Source: Asterias rubens (Eukaryota; Echinodermata; Asteroidea; Forcipulatida; Asteriidae). From it: a DNA stretch of 64,000 bases. A program made the position numbers and the translations under genes. The stretch covers positions 868,001 to 932,000 of the forward strand of contig NC_047065.1 in the NCBI RefSeq assembly GCF_902459465.1, written 5' to 3'. Positions 36,001-48,500 of the stretch are shown here, piece after piece. The first letter of the stretch is position 1, and each line of letters opens with the position of its first letter. A model generated the notes under the pieces. It made no database searches. It had not been told where the DNA came from and worked only from the letters and a program-made list of their open reading frames with translations.

Positions 36001-36595
36001 TTTTGGCTGGTAACCTTTCACACAGCAAGTATAGATAAATACACTACATTTAGATTTGTCTTCTTTATGCAATATTGTTTGAATGTCATCCGCCAGAGGG
36101 CTAGAAGATGACAGATTATAGACATTGTTAAAGAGTTGTAATTGTTCTCCCCTCCCTTGTCTCACATTGTTTGTTCTAAGGCGGGTATGTAACAGTACTT
36201 AATTAAGCTGTGACGTCATGGTGTTTCATCAGATATCACCTATCAATGATTTACGCTATCTACACACAAGCAACCAGGATTGGCTTATCACATCAGCCTC
36301 GTACCATGTATGATCGTGGAAACAATGCTATCGTTACTATATACTTACTAATATCAATAATTTCCACCTACAAAACTTGATGTGAACTTTGATCTACACA
36401 TCGAGCCAGTGCAATGCTGGTAATCTATCAACAACCACACCCGTACATTTGCAGTTAATCTGGGTAGAGATTGTAGAGAGTAGAGACGGTGGTTCTTTCC
36501 TTTGGAAATATAGTCGCTGTGTATTTTTAAAGAGATTTTTTATTGTATAAATATTGTGTTTTTTCCCTTCGGGTTGAGTTTAATCTCCCCGCAGG
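33015..36595. other. Intergenic stretch upstream of the NPC1-family gene, no gene recognised
   Basis: Only short open frames without recognisable domains or splice structure. Contains a poly-C/CA tract (34689-34715) and a diverged MITE (34341-34606). The NPC1L1-like promoter and 5' UTR presumably lie in the last few hundred bases before 36596; I see no clear core element. Confidence 0.5.
34341..34606. mobile_element. 'GGCAGTGGACACTATTGG' MITE family, diverged and truncated copy
   Basis: Retains the internal landmarks of the 13000 element in order: 'attagcacataaac', 'tgactctctctgaagtaacg', 'taatttctcac', and 'ccttgcaacttcgataaccaatta'. The terminal repeats are lost. Confidence 0.55.
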
Positions 36596-39500
36596 ATGGC
36601 GAGAAGTACTGCTTTACGGGACCAGCTTTTGGCTTGCTTGATATTTGGAATATTGTTGAAGGTAAGCAATCATTGTATCAGTCAAAGTAAAGCAAATGTG
36701 CACTTTATACTATTAATCTAACGTACCATAAAATTACACAATATTAAAATAAATGGCGATCGCACGGGGTCAAAGCGATTCAGCTATAAATAAAGTATCA
36801 CTACATGTGCATAAAATAGCAGAAAAGATCTGTGAATGGACCGAGGGAGTTCATGAAAATTACATTATTGAGAGTTGTTTATGTTTTGTCAAGTGTAAAG
36901 TGAACGAAAGTATAAATCTGAAAGGGCAGAGGTAGTTTGTTTACGAAACAACATAAAACTCAGAATCAAGCTTGATACATGTTTTTTGTTTTGTTTTATA
37001 CATAAGTTGTATTTTACAACTATCCCAGAACAGTTTTTGTTCTCGTTTTGTTATTGTAAACTGTTATTTGTGGTGTAGTGTGCAGTATTGTGTATGAAGA
37101 CAGTTAGTGTACGTTCACAGTTGTCTGCTGCTAAACATCTCGATGTGAAATAAATAATCAAAGTCATTAATATCTAACCATAATGTTCCTAATTTTGTTT
37201 CCAATAAAGTTTGGAGAATCAACGATCCACGAGGCTGGTCGATGTGTCATGTATAAGGAGTGTACACCAGGCGAATTGAACTGCATTAACAATACATTAG
37301 CGGTGCAGCTAAGTGGGCCCGACCATAAGACATTCTTAGCCCAAGTCTGCCCTCACCTCGCAGACAGTGAGAGGGTTTGCTGCGATCTAGATCAGTTGAA
37401 CACATTGAATGGATACCTCGCTCAAGTTCTAGGAGTGTTCAATCGTTGCCCGTCCTGCCAGGCCAACCTCATAAGGTACCAGTGCGACCTGGCATGTAGC
37501 CCGGACCAGAGTGTCTTTGTTGAGGTGGTTCCAGACTCACCAACCGCGACCGAAGTTACAAAAGTCCGACTTTATGCGACCGAGGAGTGGGCAAACGGCA
37601 CCCTAGACGCCTGCCGAGATGTGTTCTTTCCTTCGGCTAACAGACCCGTCATCGACATCAACTGCAATGGCTATTCGGCTGAGCAATGCCAACCCGAGAT
37701 ATGGCTGGACGCAATGGGAAATCCAGCCAACCGATTCGCCAAATTCACCACTGATGTGGTGTTGACTTCTAATGTGGATATACCAGGTATGGAACCGTTG
37801 GATTCAGTCGTAACATCATGTGCTGAGAAGGCCTCACCTGACTTACCAAGCTGTAGCTGTCAGGATTGTCGTGCAGCCTGCCCGCCTGGAATCCAGCCTA
37901 CCATCCCGCCGATTGCAGAGCCTTTCAAGGTGGCAGGAATCGACGGCTATACCTTCGCCGTAGTCGTTGGCTTCAGCGGTTTCGCAGTGCTGTTTCTAGC
38001 CGGTGTCATCGCCTACCACTGCATGCGTGACTCAGACGATCACCCCGAAATGGAAGACGGGAAACGACCATCCAAGAAACAACCACAGATAACCGAAGAC
38101 GACGTGAGTTGCTTCGAGAAAATCGGGAAAGTCTACGATGATGCCGTCCGTAGTTTCTTCACCCATCTCGGTACCTATGTTGCTTACCATCCCCTAGCTG
38201 TCTTGCTGATTACCCTAGCCGTTGCTGTACCATGTAGCATTGGGTTTGCCTTCTCAACAGTGACCACCGACCCGGTGCAGCTATGGTCCGGTCCCAACAG
38301 CAGAGCCCGCACTGAGAGGGTGTACTTTGATGACAAGTTTGTTCCGTTCCAGAGGACAGAGCAGCTCATCATCACAGCCAACCAAGACAAGTACAAACCA
38401 ACAAAGTATACACCCTGGAACTCAGACGAACCTCTCACTTTTGGATCAGTACTCAATATTAAAGTTCTTGAAAAGGTACGAATTTTTCCATAGTAAAAAA
38501 TAATGAAATTGTAATAACAATACACATTTTGGTACTCAATAAATGCGTCAAGGAACGGGTTGCTAATAATCCAGGTGCTGTATGAAACATTAGTAAAACA
38601 ATGTCATGACAATAATTTCCGTCTCAATTATCATGAGACTAAATTATTTTAGCATGTAAAAACATGATTTTCAAGCCAATGTTTTACTCATTTCTCAAAA
38701 ACTACAGCACCCCAGCCACTAATATTTTAAGGTACGCTTTCTGCTATCGTTATCTTCAAACTGAGTAAGTTTAGTGTAAACCTGTCGACACTGTGTTTTG
38801 TGTTACAAAAAGTACCCAAATCATTTTGGTCTGAACGCAAGAACAAAGCATTCAAAATGGCTGCTACAAAATAACGTTGGTACATGCACATTGCTTTTTG
38901 AACTTTCAAAACAAATTTATCAACAAATTCAGATAAATTAATTGAGTACCATTCCTCATATAAACAGAACCACCCACCAACTATATCTGACAAAATCTTT
39001 GATTAAGGCAAAGTATAACATCTATAATCTATAATTGAAGTCTATGGTCCTAGTTTTGTGAGTTCAGATAGGCATGCATGGTTATAGATAACTTCTATAA
39101 CTGCAATGTCACACACACACCACACGTTTCGTAATCACTCTTCAAATTAATGACTCTACAAACTTTTGGTTTGACCAAAAGTTTGTAGAGTCATTAATTT
39201 TAAGAGTGATTACCAAATGTATGTTACGTGTGACTTTACACATATTATACAAGCCTACAATAGCTTTCGACAGTAGGCTTTTAAAGCATCTGGAGAGAAC
39301 ATTTCACTTCAAAGTAATGTGATTATGTAAAAAGATATCAGTTTTTATGCCGCAAAAGTTGAATCTGAGAAGCGTTACTGTCTACTGTCAGAAATTAAGA
39401 GATTATTCTTCCAGCGTGTACATCGCTCTGAATTTTCGGTGATATCTAAAAAAAAAAAAGGGTCACTTTTGAAATGAAGTTTTCACATGCTAGTTTTATT

Positions 39501-42500
39501 GTATACATCTACATTTACAAAGGATTTAAACAACCGAAATGTTCCAAAAACCAAAATGTATACTTTGTCTTTAAAGGCAATGGACACTATTGGTAATTAC
39601 TCAAAATAATTATCATCATAAAACCTTTCTGGATTACGAGTGATTGGGAGAGGTTGATAGTATAAAACATTGTGAGTAACAGCTCCTTCTGAAGTAAGGT
39701 AATTTTCGAGAAAGGAGTAATTTTCCACGAATTTGATTTCGAGACCTCAAGTTTAGAATTTGAGGTCTCGAAATCAAGCATCAGAAAGCACAAAACCTCG
39801 TGTGACAAGGGTGTTTTTTCTTTCATTATTATCTCGCAACTTCGATGACCGACTGAGCTCAAATTTTCACAGGTTTGTTATTTTATGCATATGTTAAGAT
39901 ACAACAAGTGAGAAGACTGGTTTTTGACAATTACCAATAGTGTCCAGTGTGTTTGACAATAATGGGTAATATCTCTTTCAAGCGTTAAACCATGTTGCTT
40001 TCCCGAAACCCTATAACAGTTAGGTATACATTGCCTTTCAATTTAACAGTTTGAGAATGTTTTCATAAAGTTGTATAGTAAGACAATACAGAGAATGCAA
40101 TTTTTGTTATACTTGGTAGATTCTCGAGGTCCAAAAATACCTTCAAAATATGGAAGTTGAGCGCCCTTTAGAGGACGGAACCAGTGAGACTATCTCCCTT
40201 GCCGATATCTGCTGGGTACCAGTTACCTTACTACCACCTCCTACAACATGCGCGATTACGAGTCCCGTACAATACTGGCAGAGTAGTAATAGGAGTCTAC
40301 ACCAAACAGCTACGTCAGACGATGGCAGACCACAAGACTGGCATGATCATTTCTTATACTGTGTCAGGTAAGAAAGCAAGACCGTGCGCCATGACAAGAC
40401 GCATCACGTCCTCTCCTCCCTCAAAACCACCCTTGCAGGAGTGTTTTAAAGGGGATGATATCATTTTTCATAAAGCTTTCGAAAAGCTGCGACCGAAGTT
40501 GTCTCAGCCAACTTAAAGGGAGCAAATATTGTAAAGCATCTTGCTGAATGACACAAACGTCATGACCGGGACGTGAACCAACATTCCGATTAGTAAACCA
40601 CTAGAGTTTGAACCACTTGCACATGACACCAGATACCAAAAACCTTGTCGATATGACGAGCTCTGTGCCTAACACACCGGCACATTCAGTGGAACACGAT
40701 ACTACACAATAGTTATTGGTTTGTTTATTACATCTTTCCCTAGTCCAACAAATATTTTATCACCCCTCCATGTCGACACAATCTGGAGATACCATCTTGT
40801 TTTCTCCTCCCAATAGGAACCCACTAGCTCTAGCTGATGGGACTAATCTTGCCCTACCTCTCGGGTGTGTATCAGAGTTTCTTGGCCCCAGCTATCCCTT
40901 CATTGTGCTTGGTGGATTTAACGTCACCGATGAAGGTAAGTTTCCTATACGGTCGTCATACAGGACGGTTGGTTTAACGGATTTATTCACAAGACCGACT
41001 TTAAAAGTCTGAATTCACACAAAAACGTCTGACATTTATCATCTCTTAACAATTGAGCATATTCTAAGACTTCTATCATTCATACCTACATTGTGATCAT
41101 GGATTATTTTTTAATTACCAAATTGAATCGTCTGGATAACTCGTAATATCGAAAAACACAGAGAGCAACCCTTGATCGAGACGAGTCCGGTTGGGCAGTC
41201 AGGTTGGCTCAGTGGCTTCTCTCCACACCTTTCACCTCTGTGTAACCCCGGATCGATACCCGGACCGGAGCCTTACATGATTGGGTTTTAGTCTCTTCTG
41301 GCTGCATGGGTGTTCCCTATATATAGGGGTTTTCCCTCCCAAGCCTAAGACTGAAATTCCTTCATTGACTTCTCTACAAAAACTTGGTGTGATGTTTCCA
41401 TTAGTATGATTTGCCGACTAAATAACTCAGATGCAGAGAACCCTAGAAAACATTTCCTCTCCTTTACAGATGTTACATTTACATCGGGGAAAAATATTCA
41501 TTTTGGTATTACCCAAATACACCGATTTGTGTTAGCACTGTTTGCTCATCACTTTCTGGCCCAGAGTTCTGTGGAAAAATATCACAGGCATATGTATACT
41601 ACTTGGTGGGATTCGAACCCACGAACTTTGCAGTTGTATAGAGCAGTATCTATACCAACTAGACTCTTATTTCCTCTTGTTGATGCTAAACAGGTGAGCC
41701 GTTGTACCACACTGCCGAAGCAGTCATGGTCACCTTTGCCGTTAATAATTACCGTGATGATGAAGAGGATCTTCAATTCAAGAGATCTCTAGCCTGGGAA
41801 TCAGCTGCCATCGAATACATCGAGAAATACTTGGAAGAAAATGATGACTTGGTTATCAGATATATGATGGAGGTGGGTCTTGAGAAAAGTTGGGTTCTTT
41901 TACTCAAGAAGAAATATGCTTTTTCCAGAAGACGATCAGAGCATACTGATCGAAACGTCGAGTTGAAACCAACAGTTCTTTTCAGAACCACCCCAACTCA
42001 TTAGAGATAGTCATTTCATGGTGTTACCGCAAACCTTTCCATAAAGAAATATACTCTTGAACGCATTCTCCTGAATACGATCAGAACATACTGATCGAAG
42101 TGAATAGTTGTCAACCACCTGTTCTTTTCAGAACCAACACTACTCAAAAGAGATTTACACTTGGTGCTTACCGCAAACCTAACCTTATTATACTCTTTTA
42201 CCTCCAGGAATTTCCTTTATTTTATCCAAAAAACAAAAAAGGATTGACTTATTATAAGTGGATCAACACAACTAACTTCATATTCAATGCTAATGACGTT
42301 GCTTTTCTCTTGACATTGGTTAAAGTTGTTAAAAAAAATTGATATCAACAAAAACCTCAACATTACAGATTACATTTCTGAGTCACAGATGACAAAGTAA
42401 AAGGTTGACAATTATCTCGTTTTTCCGTCTTGATTCCAAGTGGGTCATAATTGTTATATTGGGAACCGGAATGGTTGCACTTGACTCAAACTTTAAAGAT

Positions 42501-45500
42501 GTCTTATTTATTTATTTATATGTTGTCTAGCGTTCCATTGAAGATGCCTTGATTGAGAGCAGCGAGGCAGATATACTGACTATCATCATCAGCTACTTGG
42601 TCATCTTTGCTTACATCGCGGTGGCTTTAGGAGAATTCAGCAGTCTTAAACGCATCCTGGTAAGATCAGTGCACATCAAGCAGCACATTTAGTGCACGCT
42701 CAGTTTTAAATATTGGAGGAAAGCTCCACAATGGGAAAAAAACACGCGATCAGGTTGGGACTCCGCGTCTGGGGTGGGATTCGAACCAGGGTCCACATAG
42801 GTGAAAGGCAGGGAAAGAAACCACTCAGCCAATCTGACCACAAATTTTTAAGTGATTAGTCATGATTTACCGATTTCACAGCACAGTACAAAAATTCACA
42901 ATATCTTGATTAAAATATATATTTCACAAGGCGTTTAGACAAAATTGCATTATTGTTAACAGTTATGATTGAGTACTGAATACAATCCTTACACACATCA
43001 GTGTGAGGGTAAAACCAAATAAGGTTATTATTTGCAACAGTTGGTAGGGTAAGACACTGCTCTAGAATTACAAAGGTCGTGGGTTCGAATCCCACTCGAG
43101 TAATACACCTGTGATTTTTTCCACGGAGCTAGGGAAAGTACTGAGTACAGTGCTAACACACAGGCGGTGTAAGGGTAAAACCAAATAAGGTTATTATTTG
43201 CAACAGTTGGTAGGGTAAGACACTGCTCTAGAATTACAAAGGTCGTGGGTTCAAATCCCACCATAGTCATACGCCGGTGATTTTGTCCACAGAGCTAGGG
43301 AAAGTTCTGAGTACAGTGCTAACACACAGGCGGTGTAAGGGGAAAACCAAAATTAATATTCTTTATCCAGGATGCAAATTTCTAATCTATTATGTTTTTT
43401 ATTACGGTTATGATTATTAAGATTATTATTATGATCATGATTAATATTATGATTATGATTATAATTATTATTATTTCTAGATTGACTCTAAAGTGACTCT
43501 TGGTTTAGGAGGTATCGTAGTGATTCTACTCTCAGTCACTATGTCTATGGGTATCTATGGATATCTCGGTGTGGCTACAACACTTATCATCATTGAGGTG
43601 GTGCCATTCCTTATGCTTGCTGTGGGTGCTGATAATATCTTTATTTTAGTCTTGGAATATCAGGTAAGGACAGTATGGAAATTACTATCAATTTGTGTTT
43701 TTTTTTATAAAATAAGGCAGTTTTATCAAACTACATGTAGCACTTTGCTAGGATTGAAACGTCAGGTTACAGAAACCCTAAGATATTGAAAACCTAAGAT
43801 GTGGAAAACATGATATCACATGATTAACTAGCCATCAAGAAAGACTCTGCTAGGGTCGAAACATCAGGTCATTGAAAACCTAAGATGTCAAAAATAAAAA
43901 TGATTTAGCAAGATGTGTAGCCTTTGAGAAAGACTCACCTAGGGTCGAAACGTCAGGCCATTAACTATTCTTTGCATTTATACCATAGGCCCTCTTGGTT
44001 GGTAAGCAGTTTGCAACAGCTAATTTTCTTGTTTACTTTGTAACATCCTAACATTACAACTACTGATTTGTTATAAAATAGAAGGTAGTGTATTTGAAAG
44101 TTCTGGGAGACGTTTTCCCAAAGGAAAAAATGTTCCTAATTAATTTGTTGCTCAAAAAATAGGAACCAAGTACACCATCCTATAACGACAACTGATTCGT
44201 TACAAAATAGAAAGTGTGTGCATTAGAAATTTCTAGGGGACTTTTTACAAAAAAACATTGATTTGTCGCTCTAAAAAGAGGAACCAAATACACCATCACA
44301 AAGTATCATCATTGCAGTCTCTCCTGAAACGTCCAGACCACACCGGCTCTTTTCAGGGCCAACACTCCAACAAAGAGATTTAAACACGAATGTACCCAAA
44401 AGTTTACTCTTATTTATGATTTCTTCTTATTTATCCACACCTCAAAGCTTCCAACAATACTTAATATTGCAGTTGATTACATTTGTGAACAGTTTTATAA
44501 CATGAAAGTTTGGTTTGATTTGCAGCGTGATGTGAGACAGCCCGGAGAGTCAAGAGAGCAACAGATTGGCCGAGTCTTGGGCAAGGTGGCTCCAGGAATG
44601 CTTATGTGTGGGCTGTCAGAATCCATTTCTTTCTTTCTAGGTTTGAAATTTTTAAACTACTTCAGTACCATGCCCTGAACTTTGCTAAAGAAGGGGTACA
44701 GCCATTTTCAGGCACAGTCCGGCACCCTTCTGAAGACGATCAGAGCGTCTTTATTGAAATATTGAGGTGTTCAAAACTGGTTCTGGTAGACCCCACACAA
44801 CTCAAAAGAGATTTAAAGATGTGGCTATCATAAACCTTACTTAACAAGAACAGGCAATGGGACATTGGACTCATTTTTCATAGTAATGGGCTGGCCTTAA
44901 GTCTTACTTCTTTTTCCTCTATCCTTGCTTGCAGGAGCTTTAACTGACGTACCAGCCGTGCAGACGTTTGCTCTGTGTGCTGGCCTGGCTGTCCTGATTG
45001 ACTTCCTTCTTCAAATAACTGCCTTTGTAGCTCTCCTCTCTCTGGATCTAGCAAGACAAGAAGTAAGAAAAGAAAAATTTAGACCAAATTAAGAATTCAC
45101 TCCGCGATAGTGAAGTTATCACGATCCACTGAAAGCTAAAGTAGTAGTCCCAGCCAATGTCCTGTCTTGTTCTTCCAAGGCAGAAGTTATTAAGCAAGGC
45201 AGTTCTTTTCAGAACTAAGTAATCTCCAGAATTCCGAATCTACTCTATGACAGTAGAAGTAAGACCAAGTTCCCAAAGAACAAAATCTACACAGCAAAAT
45301 AGATAAAATGTGTTACCAAAAACCAAATATAAATTGTTGTTTCAGTAAAAGTTTATAGATAAATATGCAATAAATTTGCACAGAATTTATTTAAAGTTTA
45401 ATCATTTCTGAATGTTCTTCTTAAAGAGTGGCCGAGTTGATGTAGTCTGCTGTACTCCTCCATGTCCATGCGGAAAGGGAAATATTGTTCGTCATCCTGG

Positions 45501-48500
45501 ATTCATTCAAATCTTCTTCAAGAAATTTTACTCTCATCTCCTACTCAACAAATGGGTCAAGCCATTTGTGGTAAGAAGCAACTTCACTAGAAGTATTTTT
45601 TCTTTGTACAATAAGACCGAGATATTAACACCTTGTTGCCCTTGAAATGCTAGAGCAGAAATTTACAATTTCCTCATAGGATGCCCATTACCCGAGGAGG
45701 AAATGCCTTGGTGCCCTTGCCCTTTCAAAAACAAAGCATACAGCCTGTTAACGATAATAATAACAGTGGCTTCTTAAGGCCAAGTCACACTGCAGCGATA
45801 ACAAAAACGATAACGATCACAAAGCAAAGAGGACGCATTCTATTGGTTGAAGTGCTCCACGCAGAATGCGCACACGCTTATTCACCCAATCGAGGGCGTT
45901 CATTTTTAACGTTCTCGTTATCGTGGCCTGTGTGATCGGGCCTTTATAATAGCGTTATTTTGCAGTATTTTTCCTGCAAGATATTGTGGAGCTAGGCTTT
46001 TGAAGTATGAAGCAATTCCTTTAAACCAATGTTTGCTTTTAATTACAATTACTATTAATACTAAAACAACTTTAAAAGTTGTCTTGAATAATGCTTGCGT
46101 TAGTGTTAATTTTTCATTAAGACCTTGTTGTTGAAGCTTCCCTTAACAATAAATATAACTATTTTTATTACAGTTCCTTGGGTTTATACTTTTGTTTTTG
46201 ATCTGTGGGTTACTAACTCTGAGGCTACCTGTTGGCTTAGAACAACGAATCCCTGTACCTGATGTAAGTTTGTTTAAGATACTACAGTAACTCTTCATAG
46301 TAATTAAGTAAACTTTTTTCAATCTTGGCCGGATTGAACTGGGTTGTCTTTGTTTGCTGTTCCCTCTACCAAACAATTTCCTGTTCTTACACAATCTACC
46401 CTAATCGCTCATCTATTCTTCACAGGTTCTTTGTTGTGTCCAAACCTTGCTGTCAGTCATCTTGGTTCAGGACCAGTGCTTTAATTGCTATTTAGCCTGT
46501 AGGCCTACAGGTAGTTCTGTAAAACATGTTTAATTTTTCCTGTAGCTTAACTTTTGTCTGCAAGTATTGTTTCTGTACTTTATTAAATAATAATAATAAT
46601 TTCAATTTGTACTTTTCACAGAACCATTATCTGTTAGATTATTTTGACTATGTGGAGAAATATCTCTCCGTTGGACCACCGGTATATTTTGTCGTCAAAT
46701 TCGGGGACATGGATGTTGCGAATAAGGTAGAGCATCAGAATCTCCTATGTGGCAGTGCAGGATGTGATATGCAATCATTATCTCAACAGGTCTTCCGAGC
46801 CTCTAACATCAAAGATTAGTAAGTCTTCTTGACCTAAACCTTTTTTTTCGGTCTGTTGTTGAGATTTTCCTTCTCTGGCCAGCCACACTAGAAGGCTGGC
46901 CTTTTCATAAGTCTACTTCTATGTCATTAACAACTATTACTTGGGTCATCCACAAATTACATTTTCAACATTGGCTCTTGCATTAGGTTGCAATACAAGG
47001 CGAAGAAGAAACCTACTAGTACCTAGTGACTATTTTATTGTTTAAAACAAAAAATTTGTAATTAATTCTTGTGTTTTTAAAATGTAATATTTTTGTTTGT
47101 AGTTAGTATCGAGTTGAATGTTTTAAGTGCACACATGGAAAACAATTTTCATTTTTTACTTATACACTGTGATGAAATAAATAAATTGAATTGAATTGAA
47201 AGTTTGACCACGTGAAGAGAGTTTTATCGAAACTTTTAAGTAACTTGAACTAATATTTAAATTATTGAAATGTGCATGAAATGTTTCAGTACTCGAATAT
47301 CTACTCCCCCGACATCTTGGATCGATGATTACTTTGATTGGCTAACTCCTAGCACATTGGAAAACTCCTGCTGTAAAGTATATGAACAACATCCAGAAGA
47401 CTTCTGTAATTTTGGTAAGAACTATTAAATTTGGTTCCACTATCACCATTTAAAGACACTGGACACCTTTGGTAATTGTAAAATAACAGTCTTCTCACTC
47501 GGTGTATCTCAACATGTGCACAAAACCTGTGAAAATTTTGAACTCAATTGGTAGTTGAAGTTGCGAGATAATAATGTAAGAAAAAACACACTTGTCACAT
47601 TTGCTCATAGTGCCCTTAACCGAGGAGAAACTGCCTTGGTGCCCTTGCCCTTCAAAAACGAAGCATACCGGCCTGATATAACAAAGTTGGTGCAGCCAAT
47701 AAAGTCAAACTTTGCAAAACGCACTTTTTAACAAAAAGGTCTAATTAAAATGTTCTTTGGTTCTGAATTTCAGATCCCTGGGAGACTTGTGAAACCTGTG
47801 TCCCACTAAGCCAGAAAGGAGAGCGTCCAGTTGGAGAAGTCTTTGAAAAGTTTCTTCCCGAATTTATCAATCATAATCCAGGAATATCCTGCCCAAAAGG
47901 GTGAGTAAAAGTTAGATTGATATGGTATGTGTCTTGGTGTTAATTAATAGTGGTGGGTTTTTTAGTTGTTAGTCTTTTGGTGGTGTAAAGTCAGGACATC
48001 ATTCATGACTGCCCAGACTTCAGACAACCAAAGAGCGAGCAGGGAAGACCTCGATGAGGATACCATCAAGTGGCTTGAAGTCACTAAAATACCAATTTAA
48101 TTGCGTTCAATGTTCACCTTGGTCCAAAGATCAAATTAAACAAGAAGAAGTTGATTTTTATATCTTTATTATTTGTTTTTATGTTTGCAAAGTGTCAGTT
48201 TGTGGTGAACCTCTAGCTATGAATGGCATGATGTGTGAAATAAGTTACGTAGCTGTGACATCAATCAAATACAACATCTCTTTAAAAACAATAACTTGTT
48301 TCTTAAAATGTAAACACAAATGTTGTTTTGTTTCTTTCAAACAGTGGAAGACCGTCTTACCATGATGCACTGCACTTCACAAATGATTCTCAAACACGAT
48401 TGGATGGTATGTTAGGCTCGGATACAAAAACCCCCAATTAAACTTACTCATAAAACTTTCTAATTTGCACCTCCATCTGCTCTCGGAAACTAGAACAGTT

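Noticed and set aside
41582-43270. Minus-strand frames reading '[18 protein letters not shown]'-like peptides
   Set aside because: These are translations of the B-box part of tRNA-derived SINEs (gggttcgaatccc), not proteins.
43002-43345. CRISPR-like repeat array
   Set aside because: Only two units of 166 bp with tRNA promoter boxes, in an intron of an animal gene; it is a SINE tandem duplication.
43735-43975. Hammerhead ribozyme in the 'GGTCGAAACGTC' repeats
   Set aside because: Only the GAAAC core-like motif is evident; I could not build the CUGAUGA core and three stems by eye, so no claim is made.
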